This document shows positions 25,182 to 34,828 of a stretch of DNA of 52,915 bases, one piece after another. This stretch comes from Spirochaetae bacterium HGW-Spirochaetae-2 (GTDB lineage Bacteria > Spirochaetota > Spirochaetia > Sphaerochaetales > Sphaerochaetaceae). The stretch is taken from NCBI GenBank assembly GCA_002839355.1, contig PGXW01000032.1, forward strand, positions 1 through 52,915, given 5' to 3'. A model generated the notes under the pieces. The model had not been told where the DNA came from. It made no database searches and saw nothing but the letters and a program-made list of their open reading frames with translations. Positions within the stretch are counted from its first letter, which is position 1. Every line of letters starts with the position of its first letter. The position numbers and the translations under genes were made by a program.

Positions 25182-28100
25182 GCAACCGGGTCCGGCGATC
25201 CGGCTCATGCCGCCAGCAACCGGAGTAACGGAAATCTGTACGGGAATCCGTTCCTGCAACGCACCCACATGGGAAATGATACCCACCAGCTTCCCCTGGT
25301 TTCGCAATGATGCGAGCGCACCGAGGGCGGTCTCCAGCGTCTCTTCATCCAATGTGCCGAAGCCCTCGTCCAAGAAGAGCGAATCGACCTGCACCTTCTT
25401 GCTGGCGATGGTGGACAGTCCCAAGGAGAGGGCAAGGCTGACCAGGAAGCTCTCTCCGCCCGACAAATTTCGTGCGGAACGCACCTCCCCCGCTTGATAC
25501 AGGTCCATCACGGCGATATCCAGGGGTTTGGATGCATCGGGTGTAAGCAGGTACCGGTCGGACAATTCCCTCAGGTGTTCGTTGGCGTGTGCAATCAACA
25601 ATTCGAAGGTAAGCCCCTGGGCAAAATTCCTGAAGCTCTTTCCATTATGCGATCCGATCAGGGAGTTCAGACGATCCCAGAGGGCACACACCTTCTGTTG
25701 CGCCGCAATCTTTTCCCTGTGGGAGGCATGGGTTCTTCTCCGATGGGCATCGGCATCCATCGTCTGCCGGATCGCACCCAACCGTTGGTCGTAGGAGCTG
25801 CATTGGCTTTCGGATTCCTGCCGCTCATCCCGCAGTTCCTCCATGGTCCATCCGGAGGGTTCCAGTTCTTCAAGGTTCGCAAGCTGGCGGGTACTTTCCT
25901 GGGAGCGTTCCCGGTTGCGCACCACACGCACGTCCAAATCGTCGAGAGCTCCCTTCAACACCGACCGCTCTTGTGCTCCCAACCGACTGTCCAGGAACTC
26001 CTGTTCGTTGGAAAAGCCCTGTGCGAGCAACAAGGAGGCAAATTCCGGCTCGTCCAGCGCCAAGGTCCCTTCAGTGGCTGAAATTCGCTTCTTCAGGGTC
26101 TTGAGGGAATGTTGGATCGTGTCGACCAAGGCTGTTGCCGCGACCACCCGGTTCCGAACGGCCTCGTACAGGTTCTCGGATGCTGCAAGGTCCTCGACAA
26201 GACGTTGCTCCACTTCGTCGGCGTCGGCAGAGCCAAACAGCTTCCGGCGATCCGAGAGCTCCTTGGCAAGCTTTCCCTTATCCTTTCCAGCACGAAGGCG
26301 GTCTGTTGCGACTTCGGTTTCGTGTTTGGCCAGTTCTTTATGCAACCGGGCAAGTTCCTGACGGGTGCCTTCCACACGATTGACAAGCGTCCCACGCAAC
26401 TCCTGCTGTTCCAACCAAGACTTTCGCCGCCGTTCCAATTGTGTAGACAACGATTCGAGCGGTTCTTCTCCAATAGGATCGGGAAAATAGGGCTGGATTT
26501 CCGCGTAGATCGACTGTTCGCATTCGTGGAGGGCTTGCTCGGATTCCTCCACAGCGTCATCGCACAGTTTCCTGGAAGCCACCAATTGCTCGCGCTGGGC
26601 ATTCAGCGAATCGATTGAGGTTTGCAGGGCAACAATCGACAGGTTATGTTCGGACAGTTGTGCCTGCACCTGTTCCCGTTTTTCCCGCAGCTGCGCCAAC
26701 TGTGCCAGGATAGAATCGATTTCTTGGAGGCGTCGGGAAATTCCACTGTCGACAGGAGGCGTGTTGGTACTATACGGGTGGTCGGTGGAGCCGCAGAGCG
26801 GACAGGGCTTACCGTTTTCCAGGTGGGCACGATGCTCCTCCAACGATGCTATGGTAGCCATCAGCATCTGCTTATCCCTCAAGTGGTCCTTCTCTGTCTC
26901 GTATTCCCGAGGCACCTTCCCGGCAAGCACGGTCTCTTCCTGCATGTGGATTGCCGAGATCGTCTCCAAAAGGCTTTCCTTGGCTTTGTTCAATACTTGC
27001 AGATCCTGTCCATGATGCGCAATCTGGGTTTCCATCTGCTGCAATTGCTGTCGGATATCATTTTGTTGCTTCCCGTGGCGGACCACCTGTGCCCGATTCT
27101 CCTGCAACTGTTGCATATATGACTGGAATCCCGATTGCCATTCCACCAAGGTCGCGTCGATGGTATGCCCATCGATCCATCCTTCGAGATCGGACAACTG
27201 GCGCTCCTGGGCGTGCAGAGATTCTGTTGTAACAGCGATTTCACGCAAACTGGTGCGGCGAACTGCAATGGATTCGAACAGACTCCGACGGATTTCGTCG
27301 GCATGGCTGGAGGTATGGACAATGAGCAGATCGAGTGCCCTCACCTTCTTGAGCGTTTCCCGAGTCGTTTCCAACACTGCCTTGGCTTTCTCGTGGTGTC
27401 TCTCCGCATTGGTGGCCTGAATCCGTATTTCGGCCAGATTGCCCTGTGCCTCCTGCAGCTTTTGCAGGTTCTGCTCCACTTCTTGGGTATCGGCTTCTAG
27501 CGAAGCACGTTTGGCGGCGACACCGGAATAGGGGGTATCCAGTTCCATCGCTTGCATCGCCCGTTGCAACCTGCAGCGATCGGAAGATCTTTCCACCAAC
27601 TCGGTTTCCAACAACAGTCGCTCGGCGACAAGTTCCCTCACTTGAACCCTCAGTGCACCTATACCTTCGACTACTGTGATTGCTGCCGAACATGCGGCGG
27701 CACGTCTGCGGGCAGTTGCGATCCACCGATGGAATAGCTGTCGCTGTCCATCCAATCGACCCAAGGTCTCTTCGTCCAAGGGTTGTTGCTGTTGCGATAC
27801 CATCTGCAGATTCGCCAACACGCTCTTCTGCTCGGCATTGGAGCGGTGAACCTGCATGGAGATACGGGTATAGATTTCAGTGCCGGTGATCTGTTCGAGA
27901 ATCGGGGACCGTTGGTCTGCCTCCGCATTGAGAAATGCGGCGAATTGGCCTTGGGCAAGCAACATGGAGCGGGTAAACCGATCGAACGTCATACCGGTGT
28001 ATTCTTCGACCGCTTGGGCAACTTCACGTTTCTTGGTGAAAAGCACCTTTTTAGTCAACGCATCGGATATCTCATGATGCGAATCGACCAGGTTGCCATC

Positions 28101-28415
28101 GACTTTGTTACGCGCTTTATGCTGGCCCCAATGACAGCAGAATGTGCCAGAGCGGGTTTCGAATGTGACCTCGGCAAAACACTGTGCCCGTTGGCGGCTC
28201 ATGATTTCGTTCGATTGCAATCCGATCGAATCCAAGCGAGGGGTCCTGCCATACAGTCCAAGGCAGATGGCGTCGAGAATTGTCGATTTGCCGGCCCCGG
28301 TCGGTCCGGTAATGGCGAAAATCCCATCGTGGATATACTGGCCGACAGTGAAATCGATCATCCATTCACCATAGAGGGAATTGAGGTTGGCGAACCGGAC
28401 GTTGAGGATCCTCAT
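25167..28415 (-). CDS. sbcC: SbcC, exonuclease ATPase subunit (Rad50-like)
   Basis: A 1,082-aa SMC-like ATPase. The Walker A motif GPTGAGKST is at about 37-45; long coiled coils follow, a zinc hook CPLCG sits near the middle (about 538), a second coiled coil returns, and the C-terminus carries the signature NLSGGESFLVSLALSLGL (about 983-1000) and the Walker B region LFLDEGFGTLDEETL. With SbcD it forms the nuclease that cleaves hairpins and protein-blocked DNA ends. The start overlaps the SbcD stop by ATGA, which ensures coupled synthesis. It is the last gene of a four-gene operon starting with a nucleotide-sugar enzyme. Confidence 0.95.
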   Translation of the reverse strand: MRILNVRFANLNSLYGEWMIDFTVGQYIHDGIFAITGPTGAGKSTILDAICLGLYGRTPRLDSIGLQSNEIMSRQRAQCFAEVTFETRSGTFCCHWGQHKARNKVDGNLVDSHHEISDALTKKVLFTKKREVAQAVEEYTGMTFDRFTRSMLLAQGQFAAFLNAEADQRSPILEQITGTEIYTRISMQVHRSNAEQKSVLANLQMVSQQQQPLDEETLGRLDGQRQLFHRWIATARRRAAACSAAITVVEGIGALRVQVRELVAERLLLETELVERSSDRCRLQRAMQAMELDTPYSGVAAKRASLEADTQEVEQNLQKLQEAQGNLAEIRIQATNAERHHEKAKAVLETTRETLKKVRALDLLIVHTSSHADEIRRSLFESIAVRRTSLREIAVTTESLHAQERQLSDLEGWIDGHTIDATLVEWQSGFQSYMQQLQENRAQVVRHGKQQNDIRQQLQQMETQIAHHGQDLQVLNKAKESLLETISAIHMQEETVLAGKVPREYETEKDHLRDKQMLMATIASLEEHRAHLENGKPCPLCGSTDHPYSTNTPPVDSGISRRLQEIDSILAQLAQLREKREQVQAQLSEHNLSIVALQTSIDSLNAQREQLVASRKLCDDAVEESEQALHECEQSIYAEIQPYFPDPIGEEPLESLSTQLERRRKSWLEQQELRGTLVNRVEGTRQELARLHKELAKHETEVATDRLRAGKDKGKLAKELSDRRKLFGSADADEVEQRLVEDLAASENLYEAVRNRVVAATALVDTIQHSLKTLKKRISATEGTLALDEPEFASLLLAQGFSNEQEFLDSRLGAQERSVLKGALDDLDVRVVRNRERSQESTRQLANLEELEPSGWTMEELRDERQESESQCSSYDQRLGAIRQTMDADAHRRRTHASHREKIAAQQKVCALWDRLNSLIGSHNGKSFRNFAQGLTFELLIAHANEHLRELSDRYLLTPDASKPLDIAVMDLYQAGEVRSARNLSGGESFLVSLALSLGLSTIASKKVQVDSLFLDEGFGTLDEETLETALGALASLRNQGKLVGIISHVGALQERIPVQISVTPVAGGMSRIAGPGCSRLA

Positions 28416-29641
28416 ACCGAATCCTCCTCGTACAATGAAAACAGGACCTGATCGTAGAGCCCGGCAAGTTCCTGGCGTTCGGTCTCCTGGACATCGGAAA
28501 GGGCAAGCCGACGACGGAACACTTCATGCTCATCCAAATCATCCAGCGTCTGCTGCCACCCCGTTTGGTGCAACACCTGATCCATGAGGCTGGTATTGCG
28601 CAACCTGAGTATCTCCACCGAGGTATTCTCCACCAACGCATCGAGTTGCTGCCGGAGCGCCGTGGCCGAAAGGGTCCCGCTGTATTCGACTTCGACCCAA
28701 ATCGATTCCTGGTGGGCAACCAATCCCAGCAGCGCTTCCTCGATTTCCCCGATCGTCCCGGAAATTCTCCGCAATTGTTGGAAACGAGGAACTCCAAGCG
28801 TTTGGACCACAGGAAACAACGCATCTCCGGAAACGTCCACGATGACCACTTCCTTGTCATGCGTTGCCTCCCCGAATCCCATGGGTATGGGAGAACCGCA
28901 ATAACGGATGGTATCGGATGCGCCAACCTTTTGCGCTACATGCAGGTGTCCCAATGCCACATAGTCGGCGTTGGCGGGGAATACGTCGGTACCGATGCGG
29001 GCGATGGTGCCGACATACAAGTCCCTCACACCATCCCCTTCGGCGGTCTTGCCTCCTGCGGCGAACAGGTGTCCGGTTACAACCAACGGTGCCGGCACTT
29101 TCATACGGGACCGCAACGTTTGCGCAGCTTCCGCCACCGCCTGGTAATGCGAGGCGATTCCCGCGATGAGACGGTTGCTCTTGTCCTCCATGCTCTCTTG
29201 TTGGGAAACCTCGCGTACATCCCGGTCCCGCAGGAAGGGAACCGCACAGACGACCAGTTCCGGCTCACCGTCCATACCGGTCAGGACAACCACCTCGTCC
29301 CCGACTTCTTTCGCGGCGCCACCGACGACATGCACGCCGATCGATTCGAGCACCTCTTTGGGAGCATCGAGCAGGGAGGGGGAATCGTGGTTGCCACCCG
29401 TTATCACGACATGCCGGCATCCACTGTCGATTATGCGGCGCAAGAACGAGTAGTAGAGTCCGAGGCTCCGGTTCGAGGGCGCGATGGTATCGAAAATATC
29501 TCCACACACCAACAACACGTCCACCTTCCGTTCCACGATAGTTTGGTGCAACCATTCGAGAAAGGCCTCGTGCTCCCGATGCCGACGCTTGTCATAGAGC
29601 GTTCTGCCGATATGCCAATCGGAGGTGTGCAGTATCCTCAC
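28412..29641 (-). CDS. sbcD: SbcD, exonuclease subunit (Mre11-like)
   Basis: A 409-aa Mn-dependent nuclease of the Mre11 family. Metallophosphoesterase motifs are complete: SDWHIG (about 7-12), CGDIFD (about 46-51), ITGGNHDSPS (about 79-88), VVTGHLFAAGG and YVALGHLHVAQKV. The C-terminal part (about 275-405) is the SbcD capping and SbcC-binding region. It overlaps the NusG-like gene by 4 nt upstream and sbcC by 4 nt downstream. Together with SbcC it processes palindromic and broken DNA. Confidence 0.95.
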   Translation of the reverse strand: MRILHTSDWHIGRTLYDKRRHREHEAFLEWLHQTIVERKVDVLLVCGDIFDTIAPSNRSLGLYYSFLRRIIDSGCRHVVITGGNHDSPSLLDAPKEVLESIGVHVVGGAAKEVGDEVVVLTGMDGEPELVVCAVPFLRDRDVREVSQQESMEDKSNRLIAGIASHYQAVAEAAQTLRSRMKVPAPLVVTGHLFAAGGKTAEGDGVRDLYVGTIARIGTDVFPANADYVALGHLHVAQKVGASDTIRYCGSPIPMGFGEATHDKEVVIVDVSGDALFPVVQTLGVPRFQQLRRISGTIGEIEEALLGLVAHQESIWVEVEYSGTLSATALRQQLDALVENTSVEILRLRNTSLMDQVLHQTGWQQTLDDLDEHEVFRRRLALSDVQETERQELAGLYDQVLFSLYEEDSV

Positions 29642-30183
29642 CCTTTGGGTACCTCCTCACCTTCGGCTAGATCGATGACATTCACGCTCAGGTTCATGCG
29701 CCTTTCGGTTCCCGCGAACATGAATCCGACGACTACCCGCTTGTGGTGACGGTCGAGTTTGATGATCCGGCCTTCCATATCGCGCATGGGACCGTCGAGG
29801 ACCTTTACCAGACTGCCTTCCTTATAGACTACCGTGCTGGGCTTCAGTTCACCACCATGGTTGTATATCCACATGGCATACTGGGCATCTCCTGCATGCA
29901 GTTCCATGGAACCGTCGGAGTACCGGAGTATCTTGTAGGCATCCCGCTCCTGCTTGATGATGAACAGCGGAAGCGGTACCTCGTCATCGAGATACAGGAA
30001 AAGATAACCAGGGAGCAACGGTTGTGTCACTTTGCTCCATTGACCGCGCTTGCGTTGGTTCATGACACGGGTGGGAAACAACACCTCCAGATCCATGTCC
30101 AGATAGTCGCGCATGTCTTTCTTCAGCAAATAGACCAATTTGTCTTCCGCACCGGTCTTGCAATAGAGGCAATACGATTTCAT
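29638..30183 (-). CDS. Specialised NusG paralogue (LoaP/RfaH/UpxY-like)
   Basis: A 181-aa transcription elongation factor of the NusG family. The N-terminal NGN domain contains YCLYCKTGAEDKLVYLL and the polymerase-contact segment PLLPGYLFLYLD; the C-terminal KOW domain is GSLVKVLDGPMRDMEGRIIKLDRHHKRVVVGF. It differs clearly from housekeeping NusG in the YCLYCKTGAE start and sits directly behind a polysaccharide-type gene, as LoaP, RfaH and UpxY do. Such paralogues prevent termination in long sugar or secondary-metabolite operons. It overlaps genes on both sides by 4 nt. A large hairpin upstream of the operon may be its loading site. Confidence 0.85.
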   Translation of the reverse strand: MKSYCLYCKTGAEDKLVYLLKKDMRDYLDMDLEVLFPTRVMNQRKRGQWSKVTQPLLPGYLFLYLDDEVPLPLFIIKQERDAYKILRYSDGSMELHAGDAQYAMWIYNHGGELKPSTVVYKEGSLVKVLDGPMRDMEGRIIKLDRHHKRVVVGFMFAGTERRMNLSVNVIDLAEGEEVPKG

Positions 30184-32021
30184 GTTCCGCTTTCCAATGA
30201 TGCAGGACCTTGATAGGAGAACTCGGGCACCAGTTCACGGAGTATCCGAACCAGTTGGGATGGCTCCATGGTATAGACGAACTGTATGAATTTCGCGAAC
30301 TCCTCCGGTTGCAGGGTTCCATTCACGATTGCCTTGAATACTTTCGGATTGTCGGTCGGCAACGTCTTGTCCTTGTCGCTCAGCTTCTCTTCGAAAAGCT
30401 TCTCACCGGGGCGCAAACCGGTGATCACAACCTCGCTTCGTCCATCGCCGAAGTATTTGACCAACCTGGTGGCAAAATCGTAGATATTGACCTGCTCACC
30501 CATATCGAGGACCATGACTTCTCCACCGGCGGCCAGCGTTCCCGCCAAGAATACCAGGCTCACCGCTTCGGGAATAGTCATGAAATAGCGGATGATCCGC
30601 TTATCGGTGACGGTTATGGGGACTCCGGCACGCATCTGCTCGAGAAACAGCGGCAACATCGATCCACGGCTTCCCAAGACATTGCCGAATCGGACGCAGA
30701 CGATCTTCGTGATATCGTTGCTCAACATGCTGGCGACCATTTCGGCCACCCGTTTTGTGGCTCCCATGACATTGGTGGGGTTCACCGCCTTGTCGGTCGA
30801 GACCAGGATACACCTGGCGACGTTATAGCGGACGGCTGCGCTGAACACATTGTAGGTTCCCCCGATATTCGTCCTGATCGCCTCCTCTGGATAGTACTCC
30901 ATCATGGGTACGTGCTTGTAGGCGGCGGCATGGAACACAATCTCGGGTTTGTATTTTTCGAAGACGCGATCAACCTTGGGCACATTCCGCACATCGCACA
31001 CGATCGGCATGATATCTTGCGAGAATTCGGCCTGGTATTGGTGCAACCTCAGTGACAGGTCGTGCAAATCGGTCTCATCGATATCCAGCAACAGCAGTTG
31101 CGAGGGTTCATAGGACAATAGTTGCCGGGATATCTCACTACCGATCGAACCTCCAGCACCAGTTACCAGCACCCGTCTTCCATAGACCATTTCCCTGATC
31201 GGTGTCTTGTCGAACGTGACAGGACTGCGGCCAAGCAAGTCGTCGAAATTGATCGAACGGATATCCGCGACCGTCTTTCGCCCCTGTTCCATTTCGAACA
31301 GGGAAGGGACGATCTTGGTATCTATGCCGAACCGTTCCGCAGTATCGAGCGCAGTGCGCATCTTGTCGCTGGACAGGTTGGTGATCGCCAGGATCAAGGT
31401 TTCCGCCTGGGTCGTCCGAAGCACCTCGCTCAAACTGTCGATGCTTCCGAGGACAGTGACTCCACCCACAATCGAATGCTGTTTGGCAGGATCGTCATCG
31501 AGGAACCCGAGTATGTTGAACGGCAATTTCTTCTTGTAGAACTGGCGGGCAAGCTGCAATCCTATCTCACCGGCTCCATACACCAACGTCTTCGGATAGC
31601 CGTTTCCGGAGGACCCCCGTACATGGTAGGAGAAGGCCACCCGGTAGACAATCCTGTATCCCAGGAGCAAGAGCACGTTGAACGAGGCGTAGACACTGGT
31701 CAGTCGGAAGGCGAAGGCGAAGTCCTTCGTGCCGGTCAAGGTCAATACCAAGACGATCAGGCCCGATAGGAGCAGAGAGCCGGCACCACGGATAGCCAGA
31801 TCCAACGAACTGTCGACCAACCGGATGTTGTAGAGGCGGAACGCCATGAGAATCGCTACTTGAAGGATGATTATTCCCGCGATTGGAAGGGTATTCGCAT
31901 ATACCACTTGAAGATTGGCGGAGACCGCGTAGGAGGCGAACAGTGCGCAACAGTAGAGGATCACAATATCGGCCAAGACCAATATCCCCCGCCGCAACAA
32001 TCGTCTCAGTCGATTCTTCAT
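30180..32021 (-). CDS. Nucleotide-sugar 4,6-dehydratase/epimerase, CapD/WbpM type
   Basis: A 613-aa membrane enzyme for surface polysaccharide precursors. Four membrane helices occupy residues 12-130, then a CoA/NAD-binding-like region YGAGEIGLQLARQFY (about 148-162), and a C-terminal short-chain dehydrogenase domain with VTGAGGSIGSEISRQLL (about 286-302), FHAAAYKHVPMMEY and STDKAVNPTNVMGATKR (about 405-421). The last motif has Met-x-x-x-Lys in place of Tyr-x-x-x-Lys, as in WbpM-type 4,6-dehydratases. AAGGGG lies about eight bases before the ATG. It opens the operon with the NusG paralogue and sbcDC. Confidence 0.92.
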   Translation of the reverse strand: MKNRLRRLLRRGILVLADIVILYCCALFASYAVSANLQVVYANTLPIAGIIILQVAILMAFRLYNIRLVDSSLDLAIRGAGSLLLSGLIVLVLTLTGTKDFAFAFRLTSVYASFNVLLLLGYRIVYRVAFSYHVRGSSGNGYPKTLVYGAGEIGLQLARQFYKKKLPFNILGFLDDDPAKQHSIVGGVTVLGSIDSLSEVLRTTQAETLILAITNLSSDKMRTALDTAERFGIDTKIVPSLFEMEQGRKTVADIRSINFDDLLGRSPVTFDKTPIREMVYGRRVLVTGAGGSIGSEISRQLLSYEPSQLLLLDIDETDLHDLSLRLHQYQAEFSQDIMPIVCDVRNVPKVDRVFEKYKPEIVFHAAAYKHVPMMEYYPEEAIRTNIGGTYNVFSAAVRYNVARCILVSTDKAVNPTNVMGATKRVAEMVASMLSNDITKIVCVRFGNVLGSRGSMLPLFLEQMRAGVPITVTDKRIIRYFMTIPEAVSLVFLAGTLAAGGEVMVLDMGEQVNIYDFATRLVKYFGDGRSEVVITGLRPGEKLFEEKLSDKDKTLPTDNPKVFKAIVNGTLQPEEFAKFIQFVYTMEPSQLVRILRELVPEFSYQGPASLESGT

Positions 32022-32114
32022 GTACCACCCCTTCCGATTCCCGGTATTCGGCCTCCTGCGGGAATTCCACAGTCATGCCATATGCAACAGGTTTGATTCT
32101 ATCATAACCGGACT

Positions 32115-32159
32115 ACCGGTGATATTCAATCACAGGAGAGTTATTGAATATCGACCGGT
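32115..32159. promoter_or_regulatory. Large hairpin upstream of the dehydratase operon
   Basis: The arms ACCGGT-GATATTCAAT (32115-32130) and ATTGAATATC-G-ACCGGT (32143-32159) match over 16 bases with one bulged G, around a 12-base loop. It lies 94 bases before the operon start and has no T run on either side, so it is not an ordinary terminator. It could form in the 5' leader RNA. Confidence 0.6.
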
Positions 32160-32203
32160 GGGGTCATTATAATAACAAGTACAGGGGAGTTTTGGAAAAA
32201 TTC

Positions 32204-33403
32204 TCAATGACGCTTGGTTCCCGGATAGGAATCAAGCGCTGCTTTCAGGCATGCCATGGCATGTTTCAGGTCGGTGGTGTTCAATACGTATGCGATACGC
32301 ACCTCGTCGCGACCCAAGCCGGGTGTCACATAGAACCCTTCTGCCGGAGCCAACATGACCGTCTGTCCGTTCAGGCTGAAATCGCGCAGGAGATAGATGC
32401 AGAAATCCTCGGCATTCTCCACCGGCAACTTTGCCACCAGGTAGAAGGCTCCCTTCGGTTCGCTGCAGAGGACGCCCGGAATATTGTGCAATTCGTTCAC
32501 AATAAAATCCCGACGCTTCTCGTATTCGGCCTTCACCCGATCCAGATATTCCTGGGGTGTCTTGACCGCCGCGAGTGCCGCCACCTGCTCGATATCGGGA
32601 GGACACAGACGCGCTTGGGCCAGTTTCATGGCACCGTCGAGTACCGCATGGTTGCGGCTTACGAGTGCACCGATGCGTGCACCACACATGCTGTACCGCT
32701 TCGAGAAGGAGTCGACGACGACCACCCTGTCGGCGTATTCGGGATAGCTGAGGACACTGGTGAATCCTTTGCCATCGTAACAGAACTCCCGGTAGACTTC
32801 ATCGACGATAAGGAAAATATCAAGCCGTTTCACCAGTTCGAGAATTTGCTTGAACTCCTCGTCGGTATAGATGTGTCCAGTGGGGTTGTTCGGGCTGCAG
32901 AGCATGATTGCGCGCGTCCTCGATGTCACCATGGCTTCGAAATGGGCGATATCGGGTAACGTGAATCCGTCTTCGATCCGTGAAGTCACCGGTTTCAGGA
33001 CCACGCTGGCTCCTCGTGCGAAGGATCCGACGTTCGTGTAGTAGGGTTCGGGTACGATTATCTCATCACCGGGATCGCAGAGTGTCATGAATGCGAACTG
33101 GATCGCTTCGCTGCCACCGGTGGTGATCATGATGTCCTCGCTGTCGATATCGACACCGAAGGTCTTGTAATAGCCGGGAAGCGCTTCGCGCAATTCGGGT
33201 TCACCTTCGCTCTGGCCATAGGCAATGATCTGTCGCGAATAATCCCGTATGGCTTCTATGACTTGGGGTGGAGTCTTGATATCGGGTTGTCCGATATTGA
33301 GGTGGAATACATGGATTCCGCGTCGTTTCGCTTCGTTCGCATAGGGGACGAGTCTTCGTATCGGGGAAGCTTGAAATCCTGAAATTCTTTCTGACATGTG
33401 CAT
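32204..33403 (-). CDS. Class I/II PLP aminotransferase
   Basis: A 399-aa fold-type I aminotransferase. Family marks are IGQPDIKTPPQVIEAI at the start of the large domain, TTGGSEAIQFAF, VPEPYYTNV, CSPNNPTGHIYTDEE (about 175-189), IVDEVYREFCYDG and the PLP-binding SFSKRYSMCGARIG with the Schiff-base Lys near 232; the C-terminal R-IAYVLN supplies the substrate carboxylate Arg. It is closest in style to aspartate or aromatic aminotransferases of the pyridoxal AspC/AraT type. AGGAG eight bases upstream fixes the start at 33403. It is 95 bases downstream of prs on the same strand and may be co-transcribed. Confidence 0.9.
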   Translation of the reverse strand: MHMSERISGFQASPIRRLVPYANEAKRRGIHVFHLNIGQPDIKTPPQVIEAIRDYSRQIIAYGQSEGEPELREALPGYYKTFGVDIDSEDIMITTGGSEAIQFAFMTLCDPGDEIIVPEPYYTNVGSFARGASVVLKPVTSRIEDGFTLPDIAHFEAMVTSRTRAIMLCSPNNPTGHIYTDEEFKQILELVKRLDIFLIVDEVYREFCYDGKGFTSVLSYPEYADRVVVVDSFSKRYSMCGARIGALVSRNHAVLDGAMKLAQARLCPPDIEQVAALAAVKTPQEYLDRVKAEYEKRRDFIVNELHNIPGVLCSEPKGAFYLVAKLPVENAEDFCIYLLRDFSLNGQTVMLAPAEGFYVTPGLGRDEVRIAYVLNTTDLKHAMACLKAALDSYPGTKRH

Positions 33404-33498
33404 GGTGCGTTCTCCTGATCGGGTTGGTTGGCACGCGACTCCGTCACGTGTTGGCGGGGCTTGGCGACCAGCCGAGGAGAAGGGAAACCGCCTGACCG

Positions 33499-34677
33499 TC
33501 AATCCCGGTCCCGGTATGCTTCCTTGCTCCCCGGCAATGGAGCCTGTGGATTTGCCTGGCTCATATCTACCAACCGGTGGATGAACTGGCGGTTGTCCAA
33601 CAATGGGCTCAACGGTCGCCCATGGTGCAATCTGCTGATTACCCGGGCGAACAGTTCAGTCACATCCGCTTGGACAAACCATTCCTTATCGGTAAGGGTC
33701 TTGTCGTGGAACACGGCATTTGTTCCGATGATCCTGAAGAATACTTCCTCTTGGTACGCTTGTTCGAATTCTTCCCGCGCATTCCCATTGAAGAACGGGA
33801 GGCTGACCAGACAGATGATCCGCTTGGCGCCGAGGCTTTTCAATTCCCGCATGGCGATCAACAACGTGCCTCCGGTACCGATCATGTCGTCGGCCATGAG
33901 GACAGTCTTTCCCTTGACATCTCCCAGCAGGCTGATGCTACGGATATTGGACCGCTTGGCATCTTTGCTAACGACCGAGTAATCACGCTCCTTGTAGAGC
34001 ATGGCCAGGGGTCTGTGCAATGCCTCGGCATAGAACTTGTTGCGTTGGACAGCTCCGGTATCCGGACTGACGACAACCAGATCGGGATCGCTGAAATCTA
34101 TGACCTTATGCAGTTTTATCAGGGCCTGGTAACTCGCATGGAGATTCTCCAGATGGGTCTGGTTGAAACAGTTCTCGATTTCCCGCGAATGGATGTCCAA
34201 GGTGATGATGCGTTCGACGCCCATATTCTCGCACATCCGGCCGAAGACCGCCGCAGTAAGGGCCTCGCGTCCACTCTTCTTGTGCTGGCGCGAATAGGGA
34301 TAGGTGGGAAGCACCAGGGTGACGCTCTCCACACCGGCATTCTTCAAGGCATTGACTGTGGTGAACAGGAACATGAGGTGGTCGTTGATGCTGATGACCA
34401 CCGGCTCGTCACTACCAGCAATCTTGGTGGGGTACTGGTTGGAGACATCGTAGATGATAAACATGCGCAATCCGCGAACGGCTTGCAGTATCTCTGCCTT
34501 GACCTCACCATTCGCAAAACGGGTATATTTGACCGGAATCTCGAAATCGGGGCACGTATAGGCTTTTGGTTTGCGCCCACGGGGTATTTTCTTGCTGAGA
34601 AGGTCATCGTTGAGAGTGACCATGTCCAGCAACTCTTCCGGTGACATATTGTGTCGTTTTACCAATGACGCACTCAA
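33499..34677 (-). CDS. prs: Ribose-phosphate pyrophosphokinase (PRPP synthetase), start unclear
   Basis: Makes PRPP from ribose 5-phosphate and ATP, needed for nucleotides, His and Trp. From the in-frame TTG at 34677 the protein is 392 aa: FANGEVKAEI, the ATP-flexible loop TYPYSRQHKKSGREALTA, ITLDIHSREIENCF, VVVSPDTGAVQRNKF and the PRPP-binding loop VLMADDMIGTGGT (about 261-273). The N-terminal domain expected for long PRPP synthetases, however, continues upstream in the same frame (see the 34678-34828 entry), so TTG 34677 is unlikely to be the true start. A promoter lies further upstream. The catalytic region is intact. Confidence 0.9.
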   Translation of the reverse strand: MSASLVKRHNMSPEELLDMVTLNDDLLSKKIPRGRKPKAYTCPDFEIPVKYTRFANGEVKAEILQAVRGLRMFIIYDVSNQYPTKIAGSDEPVVISINDHLMFLFTTVNALKNAGVESVTLVLPTYPYSRQHKKSGREALTAAVFGRMCENMGVERIITLDIHSREIENCFNQTHLENLHASYQALIKLHKVIDFSDPDLVVVSPDTGAVQRNKFYAEALHRPLAMLYKERDYSVVSKDAKRSNIRSISLLGDVKGKTVLMADDMIGTGGTLLIAMRELKSLGAKRIICLVSLPFFNGNAREEFEQAYQEEVFFRIIGTNAVFHDKTLTDKEWFVQADVTELFARVISRLHHGRPLSPLLDNRQFIHRLVDMSQANPQAPLPGSKEAYRDRD

Positions 34678-34828
34678 TTTCTGATACCGGTCAAGGTAGA
34701 GTCTTCTCAGATGCTTTACTACTTTTCCGGCAAAATATTCTGAGCCAGGACCTGCGATTATTCCCAGCTTGTGCGGCTTGACGGGCCGTACTCTAACACA
34801 ATTGTCCGGAATGATTCAACTGCAACAT
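34678..34828 (-). other. prs: Upstream N-terminal coding part of prs, one base out of frame
   Basis: In the prs frame the sequence is open back to a TGA at 34816-34818 and encodes LGIIAGPGSEYFAGKVVKHL and LYLDRYQKL, the kind of N-terminus long PRPP synthetases carry. No ATG, GTG or TTG occurs there in frame. An ATG at 34828 with GGGAG eight bases upstream is well placed but is offset by one base and reads only 11 codons to a TAG. Either a single-base indel, a programmed +1 shift, or an unusual start (ATT 34812, CTG 34767) would restore the full protein. Confidence 0.65.

Noticed and set aside
25494-29749. Several plus-strand open frames opposite sbcC and sbcD, one of 407 codons
   Set aside because: They mirror strongly biased codons of sbcCD; no start signal or domain found.
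32115-32159. Hairpin as the terminator of the aminotransferase gene
   Set aside because: It lies downstream of that gene on the minus strand but no T run follows on that strand; a leader or operator role fits better.
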